Shown one piece after another: positions 1 through 8,800 of a stretch of DNA of 64,000 bases. Every line of letters starts with the position of its first letter. Position 1 is the stretch's first letter. Under the pieces are notes generated by a model. The model was not told the DNA's origin. It saw only the letters and a list, made by a program, of their open reading frames with translations, and ran no database searches. The stretch is from positions 1 through 64,000 of the forward strand of contig NZ_JAUSZJ010000003.1 of assembly GCF_030817475.1 (NCBI RefSeq). The letters are read 5' to 3'. The stretch is from Streptomyces sp. V2I9 (lineage in GTDB: Bacteria > Actinomycetota > Actinomycetes > Streptomycetales > Streptomycetaceae). Both the position numbers and the translations under genes were made by a program.

Positions 1-7
1 GCGCGCG

Positions 8-160
8 GTCCGCTCCGCGGACACGACGCGCCGCCGCTACGCGGCGGGAGCCAGCGCTCCGCGCTGGCCGGCCACTCCGTGGCCGAGCGGACAACTCCGT
101 TGTCCGCAGCTGGAATTCGCTCCGCGAACCCCAGCGTGAAATCCGCTCCGCGGCTTTCAC
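8..160. repeat. Telomere-like array of seven tandem hairpins
   Basis: Seven inverted repeats follow each other almost without spacers: 8-22 (6 bp stem), 31-47 (7 bp), 50-68 (8 bp), 69-85 (7 bp), 87-107 (9 bp), 109-135 (5 plus 5 bp around a 2x2 internal loop) and 136-160 (4 plus 6 bp around one mismatch). Every loop is three bases: TCC in six and TAC in one. On the complementary strand these read GGA or GTA, i.e. GNA triloops. Streptomyces telomeres are known to carry tandem palindromes of this kind, and at a left end the 3' overhang is the complementary strand, where the GNA loops would lie. The stem sequences differ from the archetypal Streptomyces telomere as I remember it, so I infer a non-archetypal telomere at or very near base 1. 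The true end cannot be proved from this window. Confidence 0.8.
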
Positions 161-240
161 CAAAGACGGCAGCAACAGGGTGGGGGCTTGATTCGGCCGT
201 CAGATCTAATCCAGGGAAAGGAATTGATAATGCATCGATT

Positions 241-810
241 CTACGCGGCAAATCCAACCGCTGAAACATACTCGTACTGACCCCACTGGGACCCCAGATC
301 CGTAATGATATTCACCCATGCATCGTCCAGAGCTCCCCCGTCCCCCACTGCCCACGCGCGCACCAGAGCATCCCACTGACGGACATTCAAGTTCCGGTAT
401 TCCAGAACCCGTTGAAACCTGCGATCGACCTGGGACTGACTGAATGGGTGGATTTCTACCCGCGTGCCGCCCCCACCGTTGAGACGGCGCAGCAGGTAGC
501 GGGCCACGTTCTGCCGGCGCACTGTGTGGTAGGCGGTTTCGATCTGCTGGAGACTTGCTCGGGAGGGGTGGCGTTTTCCTGTCAGCCAGGCCTTGATGGT
601 GCGGTCGGTAACGGTCAGGCCGGCTTCGCGTGCGGCTTGACGGGCGGGTTCCGACTTCGTCAGGTAGTTGAGACGTGCCATGAGGCCACGTTTGGTGGTG
701 ATGGGGGTGGTGATGTAGTCGACGAGCTGATCGAGTTGCCGGGCGACGGCTTCGCTGCCTTTGATTCCTCGGGCTCCGTAGTGACCGAAGTCGTATGTTC
801 TTTTCGGCAC
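241..810 (-). CDS. Tpg-like telomere terminal protein, orphan copy next to the hairpin array
   Basis: 189 residues with a GTG start preceded by AAGAGG 9 nt upstream. A helix-turn-helix-like segment (about residues 56-80, with a TVTDRTIKAW core) is followed by a basic stretch, an RVEIHP strand and a C-terminal part ending in GQYEYVSAVGFAA. Size and order resemble Streptomyces terminal proteins (Tpg, about 185 residues: HTH, basic region, mixed C-terminal domain), which prime telomere end-patching while covalently bound to the 5' end. It is clearly homologous (about 60% identical by eye) to the product of 30097-30669. It is transcribed toward the array, ending about 80 bp from the last hairpin. 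Unlike the second copy it has no polymerase-like partner gene beside it. Assignment to the Tpg or S. griseus GtpA class is inference; the nucleotidylated residue cannot be identified by eye. Confidence 0.65.
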   Translation of the reverse strand: MPKRTYDFGHYGARGIKGSEAVARQLDQLVDYITTPITTKRGLMARLNYLTKSEPARQAAREAGLTVTDRTIKAWLTGKRHPSRASLQQIETAYHTVRRQNVARYLLRRLNGGGGTRVEIHPFSQSQVDRRFQRVLEYRNLNVRQWDALVRAWAVGDGGALDDAWVNIITDLGSQWGQYEYVSAVGFAA

Positions 811-844
811 TTGTGGAAACCTCTTCTGTTCGATCGTCTCAGCT

Positions 845-900
845 GTTCCAATATTACCTCAATTCAATTGGCAATTCTGAGAGTTGCCCAATCAATGCCA
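845..900 (-). promoter_or_regulatory. AT-rich upstream region of the terminal-protein gene with an inverted repeat
   Basis: The 439 bp between 811 and 1249 hold no convincing gene. Bases 845-930 are far richer in A and T than the rest of the window and lie just upstream of the minus-strand gene starting at 810. They contain an imperfect inverted repeat, ATTGGCAA at 867-874 and TTGCCCAAT at 884-892 (one extra base in the right arm). This is a plausible promoter/operator; no clear -35/-10 pair can be assigned. Confidence 0.35.
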
Positions 901-1249
901 TCCGATCCCACTGAGGAAGTCCCGTAAAATCAGGCGTAGCAAGGTTGAGGAGGGCGTTGAACGTGGGTTATTCAGCTCGGCCAGAGCATGGAAGAGGTCT
1001 CATCCGATCTCGGTGTCGTGGGCCACGCTCATGCCGAAGTCCGTTGCGCGGTAGCGGCCAACGAGGTGACGCCACCACAGGTCCTGGTCATGGGGATGTC
1101 ACCGGCTGCTCCACGGACGGGGGTGGCTCGTGGTCAAGGGGTTGGGTTGCTGAGTGGCCCGTGCAGGTGTGTGGGAGGGCATGGTCTCTGTTCGAGGCTG
1201 CGGACGAGGGATGTGTCGTAAGTGGTGAAAACTCTGGAGAATCTGAGTT

Positions 1250-1880
1250 TCAGTCCTGGTCTTCTGTGCGGGGCCGTTGGCTGGGTGGGTCGGGCAGGAC
1301 GATCTCGGACAGCAATCGTTCTTGCTCGTCCGTGAGTCGGCCGTCGTTCCGCTTGGCCCGGGTCCTGCGGAGCTACGCCCCGATCTCGACGCGCGCGCCG
1401 TCGGCCTCGATCCACTCCCGTGCTCCGGGCGTTCGGTTGTGGCGTTCGATGAACGCTCTCAGTAGTTCAGTGTTCTGTTCGAAGGAGCGGCGGGCGTGCA
1501 TGCCGGCTGAGAGTCGGAGGCGGGCGGGGTCGGCGCCGATCTGAAGCAGCAGCGCGCGTTGGGTGGGCTTGAGGGTTGTGAAGGTGGTGAGTTGGCGCTG
1601 TAGCCAGCTCCCGATGTTCATGCCGTCGATGACCGTGTCTCGGCGCAGTGTTGCGAGGTCGTGGCCGGCTTCGATGTGGCGGCGCAGGGTGTGATATTTG
1701 CGGTGCCAGTCGGCTCCGTGTGGGAGGAGCCAGTCGGGGTCGAGGGCCGTGAGTTGAGCTTCGCGGTCGGGTGCGAGGCGGCCTTTGCGGGCGGCGGCGC
1801 GTTGATCGATGAGGAATTGGCCGCTGGGTCCGGTGGTGGGGATGGCGAGGTGGCCGTGCTGTTTGTACCCCGCCCCATGA
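1250..1880 (-). pseudogene. C-terminal remnant of a helicase with helicase-associated (HA) domains, TtrA-like
   Basis: The minus-strand reading frame shows about three HA repeats: GYKQHGHLAIP, then DWHRKYHTLRRHI with NIGSWLQRQL, then REWIEADGARVEIGA. At 1373-1375 the frame meets TAG exactly where HA repeats carry a conserved Trp, and then continues in the same frame as LRRTRAKRNDGRLTDEQERL to a TGA at 1250-1252. This is best explained by a TGG-to-TAG nonsense change. The N-terminal helicase part is missing; the frame loses similarity near 1880, where insertion-sequence DNA begins. HA-domain helicase-like genes (TtrA) are typical of Streptomyces chromosome and linear plasmid ends, which fits the adjoining hairpin array. 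Confidence 0.7.
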
Positions 1881-1900
1881 CCAGCCCGACGACCGCCCCA

Positions 1901-1915
1901 CCACATAGGGCACGG
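1901..1915. repeat. Possible insertion-sequence end remnant
   Basis: The 15 bases CCACATAGGGCACGG resemble the right terminus of the decayed element at 11372-12223 (CCACAGAGGACACGG) with two differences. They lie between the helicase remnant and the TTA at which the complete element inserted, suggesting an older related insertion. The match is short, so this is tentative. Confidence 0.3.
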
Positions 1916-1953
1916 TCTTACAGCGGCTAACACAATGAGGTGGTTCGGTCCTC

Positions 1954-2804
1954 TTGGCCGTGTCCGCGTCAGGAGTTGAGCGTTGGGCGGATATGGGGAC
2001 TTCGCCGTGGATCGTGTCGGATGACCTGTGGAAGCGGATAGAGCCGTTGCTTCCGTGCAGGGAACGCCGGTTTCGGCACCCTGGACGGAAGCCGCTGCCG
2101 GACCGGCAGGTGCTGTGCGGCATCCTCTTCGTGTTGCACACCGGCATCCAGTGGGAGTACCTGCCCAAGGAGTTGGGCTTCGGGTCGGGCATGACGTGCT
2201 GGCGGAGGTTGCGGGACTGGAACGAGGCCGGCGTCTGGCAGCAGCTGCACGAAGTACTGCTGGCCGAACTCAACGCGGCGGCCCGCCTCGACCGGTCGCG
2301 TGCAGTGGTCGACTCCAGCCACGTGCGCGCCATAAAAGGGGGAGCCACACGGGACCGAGTCCGGTCGACCGTGGCCGAACCGGATCGAAACACCACCTGA
2401 TCACCGACGGAAACGGCACACCGCCCGCCGTAATCCTCACCGGCGGCAACCGCAACGACGTCACCCAGCTCATGCCCCTCATCGACGCCATCCCACCCAT
2501 CAGAGGCAGGATCGGACACCCGCGACGCAAGCCGGACTCACTCTTCGCCGACCGCGGATACGACCACGACATCTACCGCGAACAGGTCCGCCAACGCCGC
2601 ATCGTCCCGGCCATCGCCCGCCGCGGCACCCTCCACGGCACCGGACTGGGAACCTACCGCTGGGTCGTCGAACGCAGCTCCGCCTGGCTCCACGGCTTCA
2701 AACGCCTCCGCATCCGCTGGGAACGGAGAGCCGACATCCACGAAGCCTTCCTCAAACTCGCCCGCTGCCTCATCACCCACCGACAGATCAACTCATTGTG
2801 TTAG
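1954..2804 (+). CDS. IS5-family DDE transposase made by -1 frameshifting
   Basis: Two overlapping frames encode one transposase. Frame A (from 1954; the inner ATG at 1993 begins closer to the family consensus) supplies the N-terminal domain and first catalytic Asp (VVDSSHVRAIKGG). Frame B resumes with SHTGPSPVDRGRTG and carries the second Asp (LFADRGYD) and the Glu (RWVVERSSAWL). The join falls at A_AAA_GGG (2334-2340), phased correctly for -1 slippage; the predicted fusion, IKGG followed by SHTGPSPVDRG, restores the family consensus. All three DDE residues are present. IS427/IS1031-type members of this family often use such frameshifting. Confidence 0.88.
2334..2340 (+). promoter_or_regulatory. 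Programmed -1 frameshift heptamer A_AAA_GGG
   Basis: In frame A the codons are ATA AAA GGG, giving the X_XXY_YYZ arrangement. Slipping one base back at this point links the two transposase frames and regenerates the conserved GG-x-HTGPSPVDRG block. No downstream stimulatory structure was worked out. Confidence 0.7.
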
Positions 2805-2874
2805 CCGCTGTTAGTTCAAAGAACTAGGGTGTTGCAACTAGACAGGTAACTGCCAGCCGGGAGCTCGGCCGTCG

Positions 2875-5800
2875 TCAGGCTGCCCCGTCCTGGTGCCGGG
2901 AGTGGCCTCCGGTCGTGTCCACCTCTGCGAGATGTTCGGAGAGCCAGGTGTGGACGGCGATGGCGGTCGTGCTGGAATGATCCTCCAGAACGGTGAAGTG
3001 GTCACCGGGCACGGTGATCTCGGAGTGCGGCAGGCTCCATGCCTCGGCGGCCTCGATGCCCGGCAGGCGCTCTCCGGCCCGGACGAAGAGGGTGGGAGCC
3101 GCCAGTTCCGTCGGCTTCCAGCGGGCGTAGAGCTCCAGGTAGCCGGCCATCGCGGTGAGCCGGTCGGTCTCGGCCGAGGCGAACTGCGCGGAATTGTCCA
3201 GCATGCCCGCGGTCATCGCCGAGAGCGCGGACCCGTCACCGCGGTTGCCGCCGAGGCCGCTGTCCTCGCACGGATAGGTGTCGATCAGTACGACGGCGGA
3301 CGGCGTCAGGCCCGTGCGCTCCAGCTCCTCGGCGACCGCGTGTGTCACCCATCCGCCTGCCGAGCGCCCCAGCAGGACGAACGGCTCGCCGCCCGCACAC
3401 GCGCGCACGCCGGCGGCCTGTACCGCCACGAAGGCGTCCCGCGTGGCCGGCAGCGGTTCCCGTGGCAGGAAACCGGGGTTGGGCAGGACCGAAACCGGAC
3501 GCCGGCCCTGGAGGGCCGCCCCGAAACGGGCGTATTCGTGCGGCCCTGACAGTGCGCTGAGGGCGGGGAAGCAGATCAGGCGGGGCCCGGAACCCCCTGT
3601 CGCGAGAGTGACGGCCGAAGGTGGCGAGCCGAGGGCCTCGGGGCCCTCGAACACCTCACGGAAACGTGACGCGATCGTCAGGAGGACCATCCCGTCCCAC
3701 GCCTTGCCACGGGCGCACGCCGTACGGAAGAGCGCGGACAAGGAGTCGGCGTCCGCGCCCTTCGGAGCCGAGGCCCTTTCCGCGGCACCGCCCTGCCGCC
3801 GGGAGGAGGCCCCGCCCGGGGCGGTCCCGGCCGCACCGGGGCCGGTGGTGCCGGGAGCGGCCAGAGGTTCGAGCGCTTCAGGGGCGTCCTGTGACCAGCG
3901 TTCCGCCAGGTGGGCGGCGACCCCACGCGGCGTCGGGTAGTCGAACAGGAGCGTGGCCGGCAAGGCCAGTCCCGTGAGCTCCTGGAGCCGGTTGCGCAAC
4001 TCGACCGCGGCCAGTGAGTCGAGGCCCAGTCCCGCCAGCGCGCGGTCCGCTTCGACCGCGGAATCCTCCGAGCCGTGGCCGAGTGCCAGGGCGGCCTCCG
4101 CTCGGACCTGCGCGAGGAGCAGAGCACCGCGTTCGTCCGGAGGCGTGGCGGCCAGCCGACGGCGAAGGGAGTCCTCGGCGTCGGTGCCGAGCCCGGTGAG
4201 CGATGCGGAGGTGCTCCGTACGGGCCCCCGGCCCGGTACCCGGGAGAGCGGCGCCCCAGGTGCCCCGGTTGCCGCCGGGTCGAGACGAGCTGCCACCAGG
4301 ACGGAGTTCCGTCCTTCGACGGCGGTGTCGAAGAGCGAGAGGCCCTCCTCGGTCCGCAGCGAAACGAATCCGGAACGGGCCATCCGGCGCAGGTCCGCGT
4401 CCCGGAGCGCGGCCGTCATCCCACCGCTCTGCTGCCACGGCCCCCAGGCGAGAGAAGTGGCGGGCAACCCGAGCGCCCTGCGGTGCCGTGCCAGCGCGTC
4501 CAGGAACGAGTTCGCCGCCGCGTAGTTGCCCTGGCCGCCGGAGCCGAACACCCCGGCCACCGAGGAGAACAGGGCGAACACCGCCAGGTCGCTGCCCCGG
4601 GTCAGCTCGTGCAGGGCCAGGGCCGCGTCCACCTTCGGCCGCAGTACGCGGTCCAGCCGCTCCTGTGTGAGTGCCGGGATCACACCGTCGTCCAGGACCC
4701 CCGCGGTGTGCACCACGCCGGTCAGTGGGTGCGCCTCCGGCACGCCCGCGAGCAGAGCGGCGAGCGCCGTACGGTCGGCGACGTCACAGGCTGCCACCGT
4801 GACCTCCGCGCCCAGTCCTGTGAGTTCCGCGCACAGCTCGGCGGTGCCGGGCGCATCGGCTCCGCGACGCCCCACGAGCAGCAGGTGACGCACCCCATGC
4901 GCGACCACGAGGTGACGGGCGAACTCCCTGCCCAGCGAACCGGATCCCCCGGTGACCAGGACGGTGCCGTCCGAGCGCAGCCGACGCGACGCCCCATCGG
5001 CCGTCTCCGTTGCCGCTTGGGACGCGCGGACCAGTCTCGGTACGTACGCGACACCGTTGCGTACGGCCGTCTGCGGTTCGGGGCTCGTCAGGAGCCGTAC
5101 CAAGGCCCCCGCGGAGGCGGGGTGGTCATCGACGTCGACCAGCGAGAAGCGGCCCGGGTTCTCGGTCTGCGCCGAGCGGAGCAGACCCCACACAGGTGCG
5201 TGGACGAGCGCGGCATCGTCGTCGCGGATGCTTCCGTCCCGCTCGGCTCCGGTGGCGACGACGCCCGAAGTGAGGACGACCAGACGTGAGCCGGCGAGCC
5301 GTTCCTCGGCGAGCCAGTCCTGTACGAGACGCAGCGCCCAGCCGGCCGTACGGTGTGCGGCCGACGCGCGGTCCGTTCGGTCGGCCCCGGTGAGCGGAGG
5401 GCAGGCGATCATGACGGCAGGTGCGTCTGTGGCCGCCGAGGCCGGATCCGGATAGGCCGTCGGCCCGATGCCCGCCCGCAGGAGTGCGTCGTCCAGCCAC
5501 GGGCCGGGCTCGCCCAGGAGCCCGTACAGAGGCGGCTTCCCCGGCATCGGGACGGAGGAATCCGGCAGACGCGTCCAGTCCAGGAGGTACAGGCAGTCGC
5601 TGTGCGCGCGTACGCCGCTCAACTGCTCGCGGGAGAGCGGCCGCAGGACGAGCGAGTCCACCGTGGCGACAGGGGCTCCGGTCCCGTCGGCCAGCTCCAG
5701 CCGGGCTCTGTTCCCCTCCGCCCGGGACACCCGCACCCGCAGTGTGCGGGCGCCGGACGTGTACAGCCGCACACCGCTCCAGGCGAACGGGAGCGACAAC

Positions 5801-8800
5801 AGTGCCCCGGTTCCGCTACCGGTGTCGCCGTCTTCACCGCCCGGGGCAGTCTGGTCCAGCATCAAGGTGTGCAGCGCCGAATCCAGCAGGGCCGGATGCA
5901 GGGTAAAGAGGTCGGCGTTTCCGTGTTCCCCCTCCGGGAGTTCGATCTCGGCGAGGAGGTCCTCGCCCAGGCGCCAGGCAGCCCGCAGGCCCTGGAAGGC
6001 CGGTCCGTAACGGAGCCCGCTGTGCGCGAGTCCCTCGTAGAAGCCGATACCTGCCTCGGTGCCGGGCGGCAGCGGGACAGCGCCCGCCGGCGGCCAGGGG
6101 GACGGCGCGTCCGCGGAGGTCCGCGGTTGCGGAAGGCCGGAGTCCGCAGGGGCCAGGACTCCGGAGGCATGGCGGTTCCAGGGGCCGTCGTCGTATCCGG
6201 GAGCGTGCGTCCGCGCGTGGAACACCACGGCCCGGCGCCCGTCCGCGTCCGCTCGCGCCACCTTCACCTGGAGTTCGACCGCCTCGTCGGAGGAGAGCGG
6301 AAGCGGCGCAGTCAGCGTCAGTTCCTCCAGTACGGAGGCGCCCACCCGGTCCCCGGCGCGGATCGCCATCTCGACGAAGGCCGTCGCCGGCAGGAGCGCC
6401 GTGCCCAACACCGTGTGGTCGGCGAGCCAGGGCTGGTCGCGCAGGGACAGCCGACCGCTCAGCAGCAGGCCGTCGTCGTCCGCCGTCGACGTCACCGCTC
6501 GCAGGAACGGGTGGGGCGCGGCGTCCGGCTCCGCCGCGGACCCCGGCGGGTCGGCGTCCAGCCAGTACCGCTCACGCTGGAACGCGTAGGTGGGCAGCGC
6601 CGCACGCCGTGCGCCACGCCCGGCGAAGACCGCCTGCCAGTCCACGTGCACACCGTGCGCGTGGAGCGCGGCCACCGTGGCGAGCAGCGCCCCGGCCTCA
6701 GGGCGCGGGCCACGAAGCGTCGGGACGGCCAAGGGCGCGGAGCTGTCCGCACGGCCGCCCGAGGTGGCCGTCGGGCCGGGGCTGGGGAAGGCGTCACGTG
6801 CCAGGCCCACGAGCACACTGTCCGGGCCGAGCTCCACGAAGTGCGTGGCCCCCCGCTCCCGCAGGTACCGCAGCGTGTCGGCGAAACGGACCGGCCGGCG
6901 AACATGGTCCACCCAGTACCGGGGTGAGCAGATCTCCTCGGTGGTCGCGGGCCGGTCCGCCACCGCGGTGACGAGGGGGAGTTCCGGTGGGGAGTAGACG
7001 ATCCCCCGCGCGACCGCGCCGAAGGCCTCGAGCATGGGTTCCATGTGCGCGGAGTGGAACGCATGGCTCACCCGCAGAAGGGTGGCTCCACGTCCCTGTT
7101 CGCGCCAGTGCGCGATGACCTCCAGCACCGCGGGCTCGTTCCCGGAGACGACCACGGAGCGACCGTTCACGGCTGCGATGTCCACCTCCCGCAGTGTGTC
7201 CGCTCCGCCCGCCAGATACGCGGTGACCTCGCTCTCGTCTGCCTCTACGGAGGCCATCGCGCCGCCGGCGGGCAGCGCGTCCATCAGCCGGCCCCGCGCC
7301 GCGACCAGGGTGCAGGCGTCCGCGAGGGACAGCACACCGGCGACGTGCGCCGCCGCCAGTTCGCCGACCGAGTGACCGGCCACCATGTCGGGACGTACGC
7401 CCCAGGACTCCAGCAGCCGGAACAGCGAGACCTCCAGAGCGAAGAGTGCGGGCTGCGCGAAGCGCGTCGTGTGCAGGAGTCCGCCCGCTCGCGAGGCCTC
7501 GGTGCCCTTCCGGCCGCCTTCGGCGTTCTCGGTGGCGAACACCACGTCCCGCAGTGGCCGCGGCAGAAGCGGGTCCAGCAGTGCGCAGATCTTGTCGAAG
7601 GAACGGGCGTAGACGGGATGGGTCTCGTACAGTTCCCGGCCCATGCCCGCCTGCTGGCTGCCCTGCCCGGTGAACATGAAGGCCACCGGGCCCGCCGGGC
7701 GGGGACCGCTCGTGCTCAGGCCCGGCCGGTAGCGGCCTTCCGCCACCGCGTCGAGCGAGGCGAGCAGTTCGTCGCGGTCACCGGCCACCGCCACCGCGCG
7801 GTGCTCGAAGTGGGCGCGGGTGGTGGCCAGTGAGAAACCGAGGTCCAGCAGGTCCGCTCCGGGGCGTTCCCTCACGTGGGCGTGGAGTCGCCGGGCCTGC
7901 GCCCGCAGTCCCGAGGCGCTCTTCGCCGACACCGGGAATGGCACGGCCGAAACCGGTGCCCCGGCCGTCCGGGCGGCCGGGGATCCGCTGTCCGGGGTCC
8001 GCCTGTCCGGGCGGCCCGAGTCATCGGGCTCCTCCACAGGCGCCTGCTCGATCACCACATGTGCGTTGGTTCCGCTGATCCCGAAGGACGACACACCCGC
8101 CCGCCGGGGCCGCCCGGTCCGGGGCCAGGGCACCGAACGGGACAACAATGACACCGCACCCGACGACCAGTCCACGCCGGGGTTCGGCTCCTCGGCGTGG
8201 AGCGTACGCGGCAGTATGCCGTGCGCGATCGCCTGGACCATCTTCATCACAGCGGCCATGCCCGCCGCCGCCTGCGTATGCCCGATGTTCGACTTGACCG
8301 AGCCCAGCCACAGGGGGTGTTCCCGTGCACCGGCCTGCCCGTATGCCTCCAGGAACGCCTCCGCCTCGATGACGTCACCGAGTCGGGTGCCCGTGCCGTG
8401 TGCCTCCACTGCGTCGATCTCCGCGGGTTCCAGCCGCGCGTCGGCCAGAGCCTGGCGGATCACCCGTTGCTGCGCCGGTCCGTGCGGGGCGGTGAGGCCG
8501 TTGCTCGCACCGTCCTGGTTCACCGCGGAACCGCGCACCACGGCCAGGACCGGGTAACCCGCCCGCCGGGCCTCCGACAGCCGTGTCATCAGCAGCATTC
8601 CCGCGCCCTCGGCCCACCCGGTGCCGTCCGCCGCCGCCCCGAACGCCTTGCAGCGGCCGTCGGGAGCCAGCGCGCGTTGCCTGCTGAACTCGATGAAGGA
8701 CTGGGGCGCCGACATCACCGTGACTCCGCCGGCCAGCGCCAGTGAGCACTCGCCCCTGCGTAGGGCCTGAGCCGCCAGGTGCAGGGCCACCAGCGACGAC

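Larger units (their letters stand above)
1921..2810 (+). mobile_element. Complete IS5-family insertion sequence with perfect ends
   Basis: The 890 bp element is bounded by perfect 19 bp inverted repeats, CAGCGGCTAACACAATGAG at 1921-1939 and its complement at 2792-2810. It is flanked by a TTA direct repeat (1918-1920 and 2811-2813), the 3 bp target duplication expected of TNA-targeting members of the IS5 family. The transposase stop codon lies inside the right repeat. The only gene is a two-frame transposase. Intact ends, duplication and reading frames suggest a recent and possibly active insertion. Confidence 0.92.

Noticed and set aside
8..160. Hairpin array as transcription terminators or REP-type repeats
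   Set aside because: No T-tracts follow the stems, seven tandem copies exceed any terminator need, and stem sequences are all different, unlike REP families.
412..927. Plus-strand open frame opposite the first Tpg-like gene
   Set aside because: The minus-strand gene has a clear paralogue and ribosome site; this frame is its shadow.
1467..2519. Long minus-strand open frame across the helicase relic and the insertion sequence
   Set aside because: It joins two unrelated sequences out of their true frames and has Arg/Pro-rich nonsense composition.
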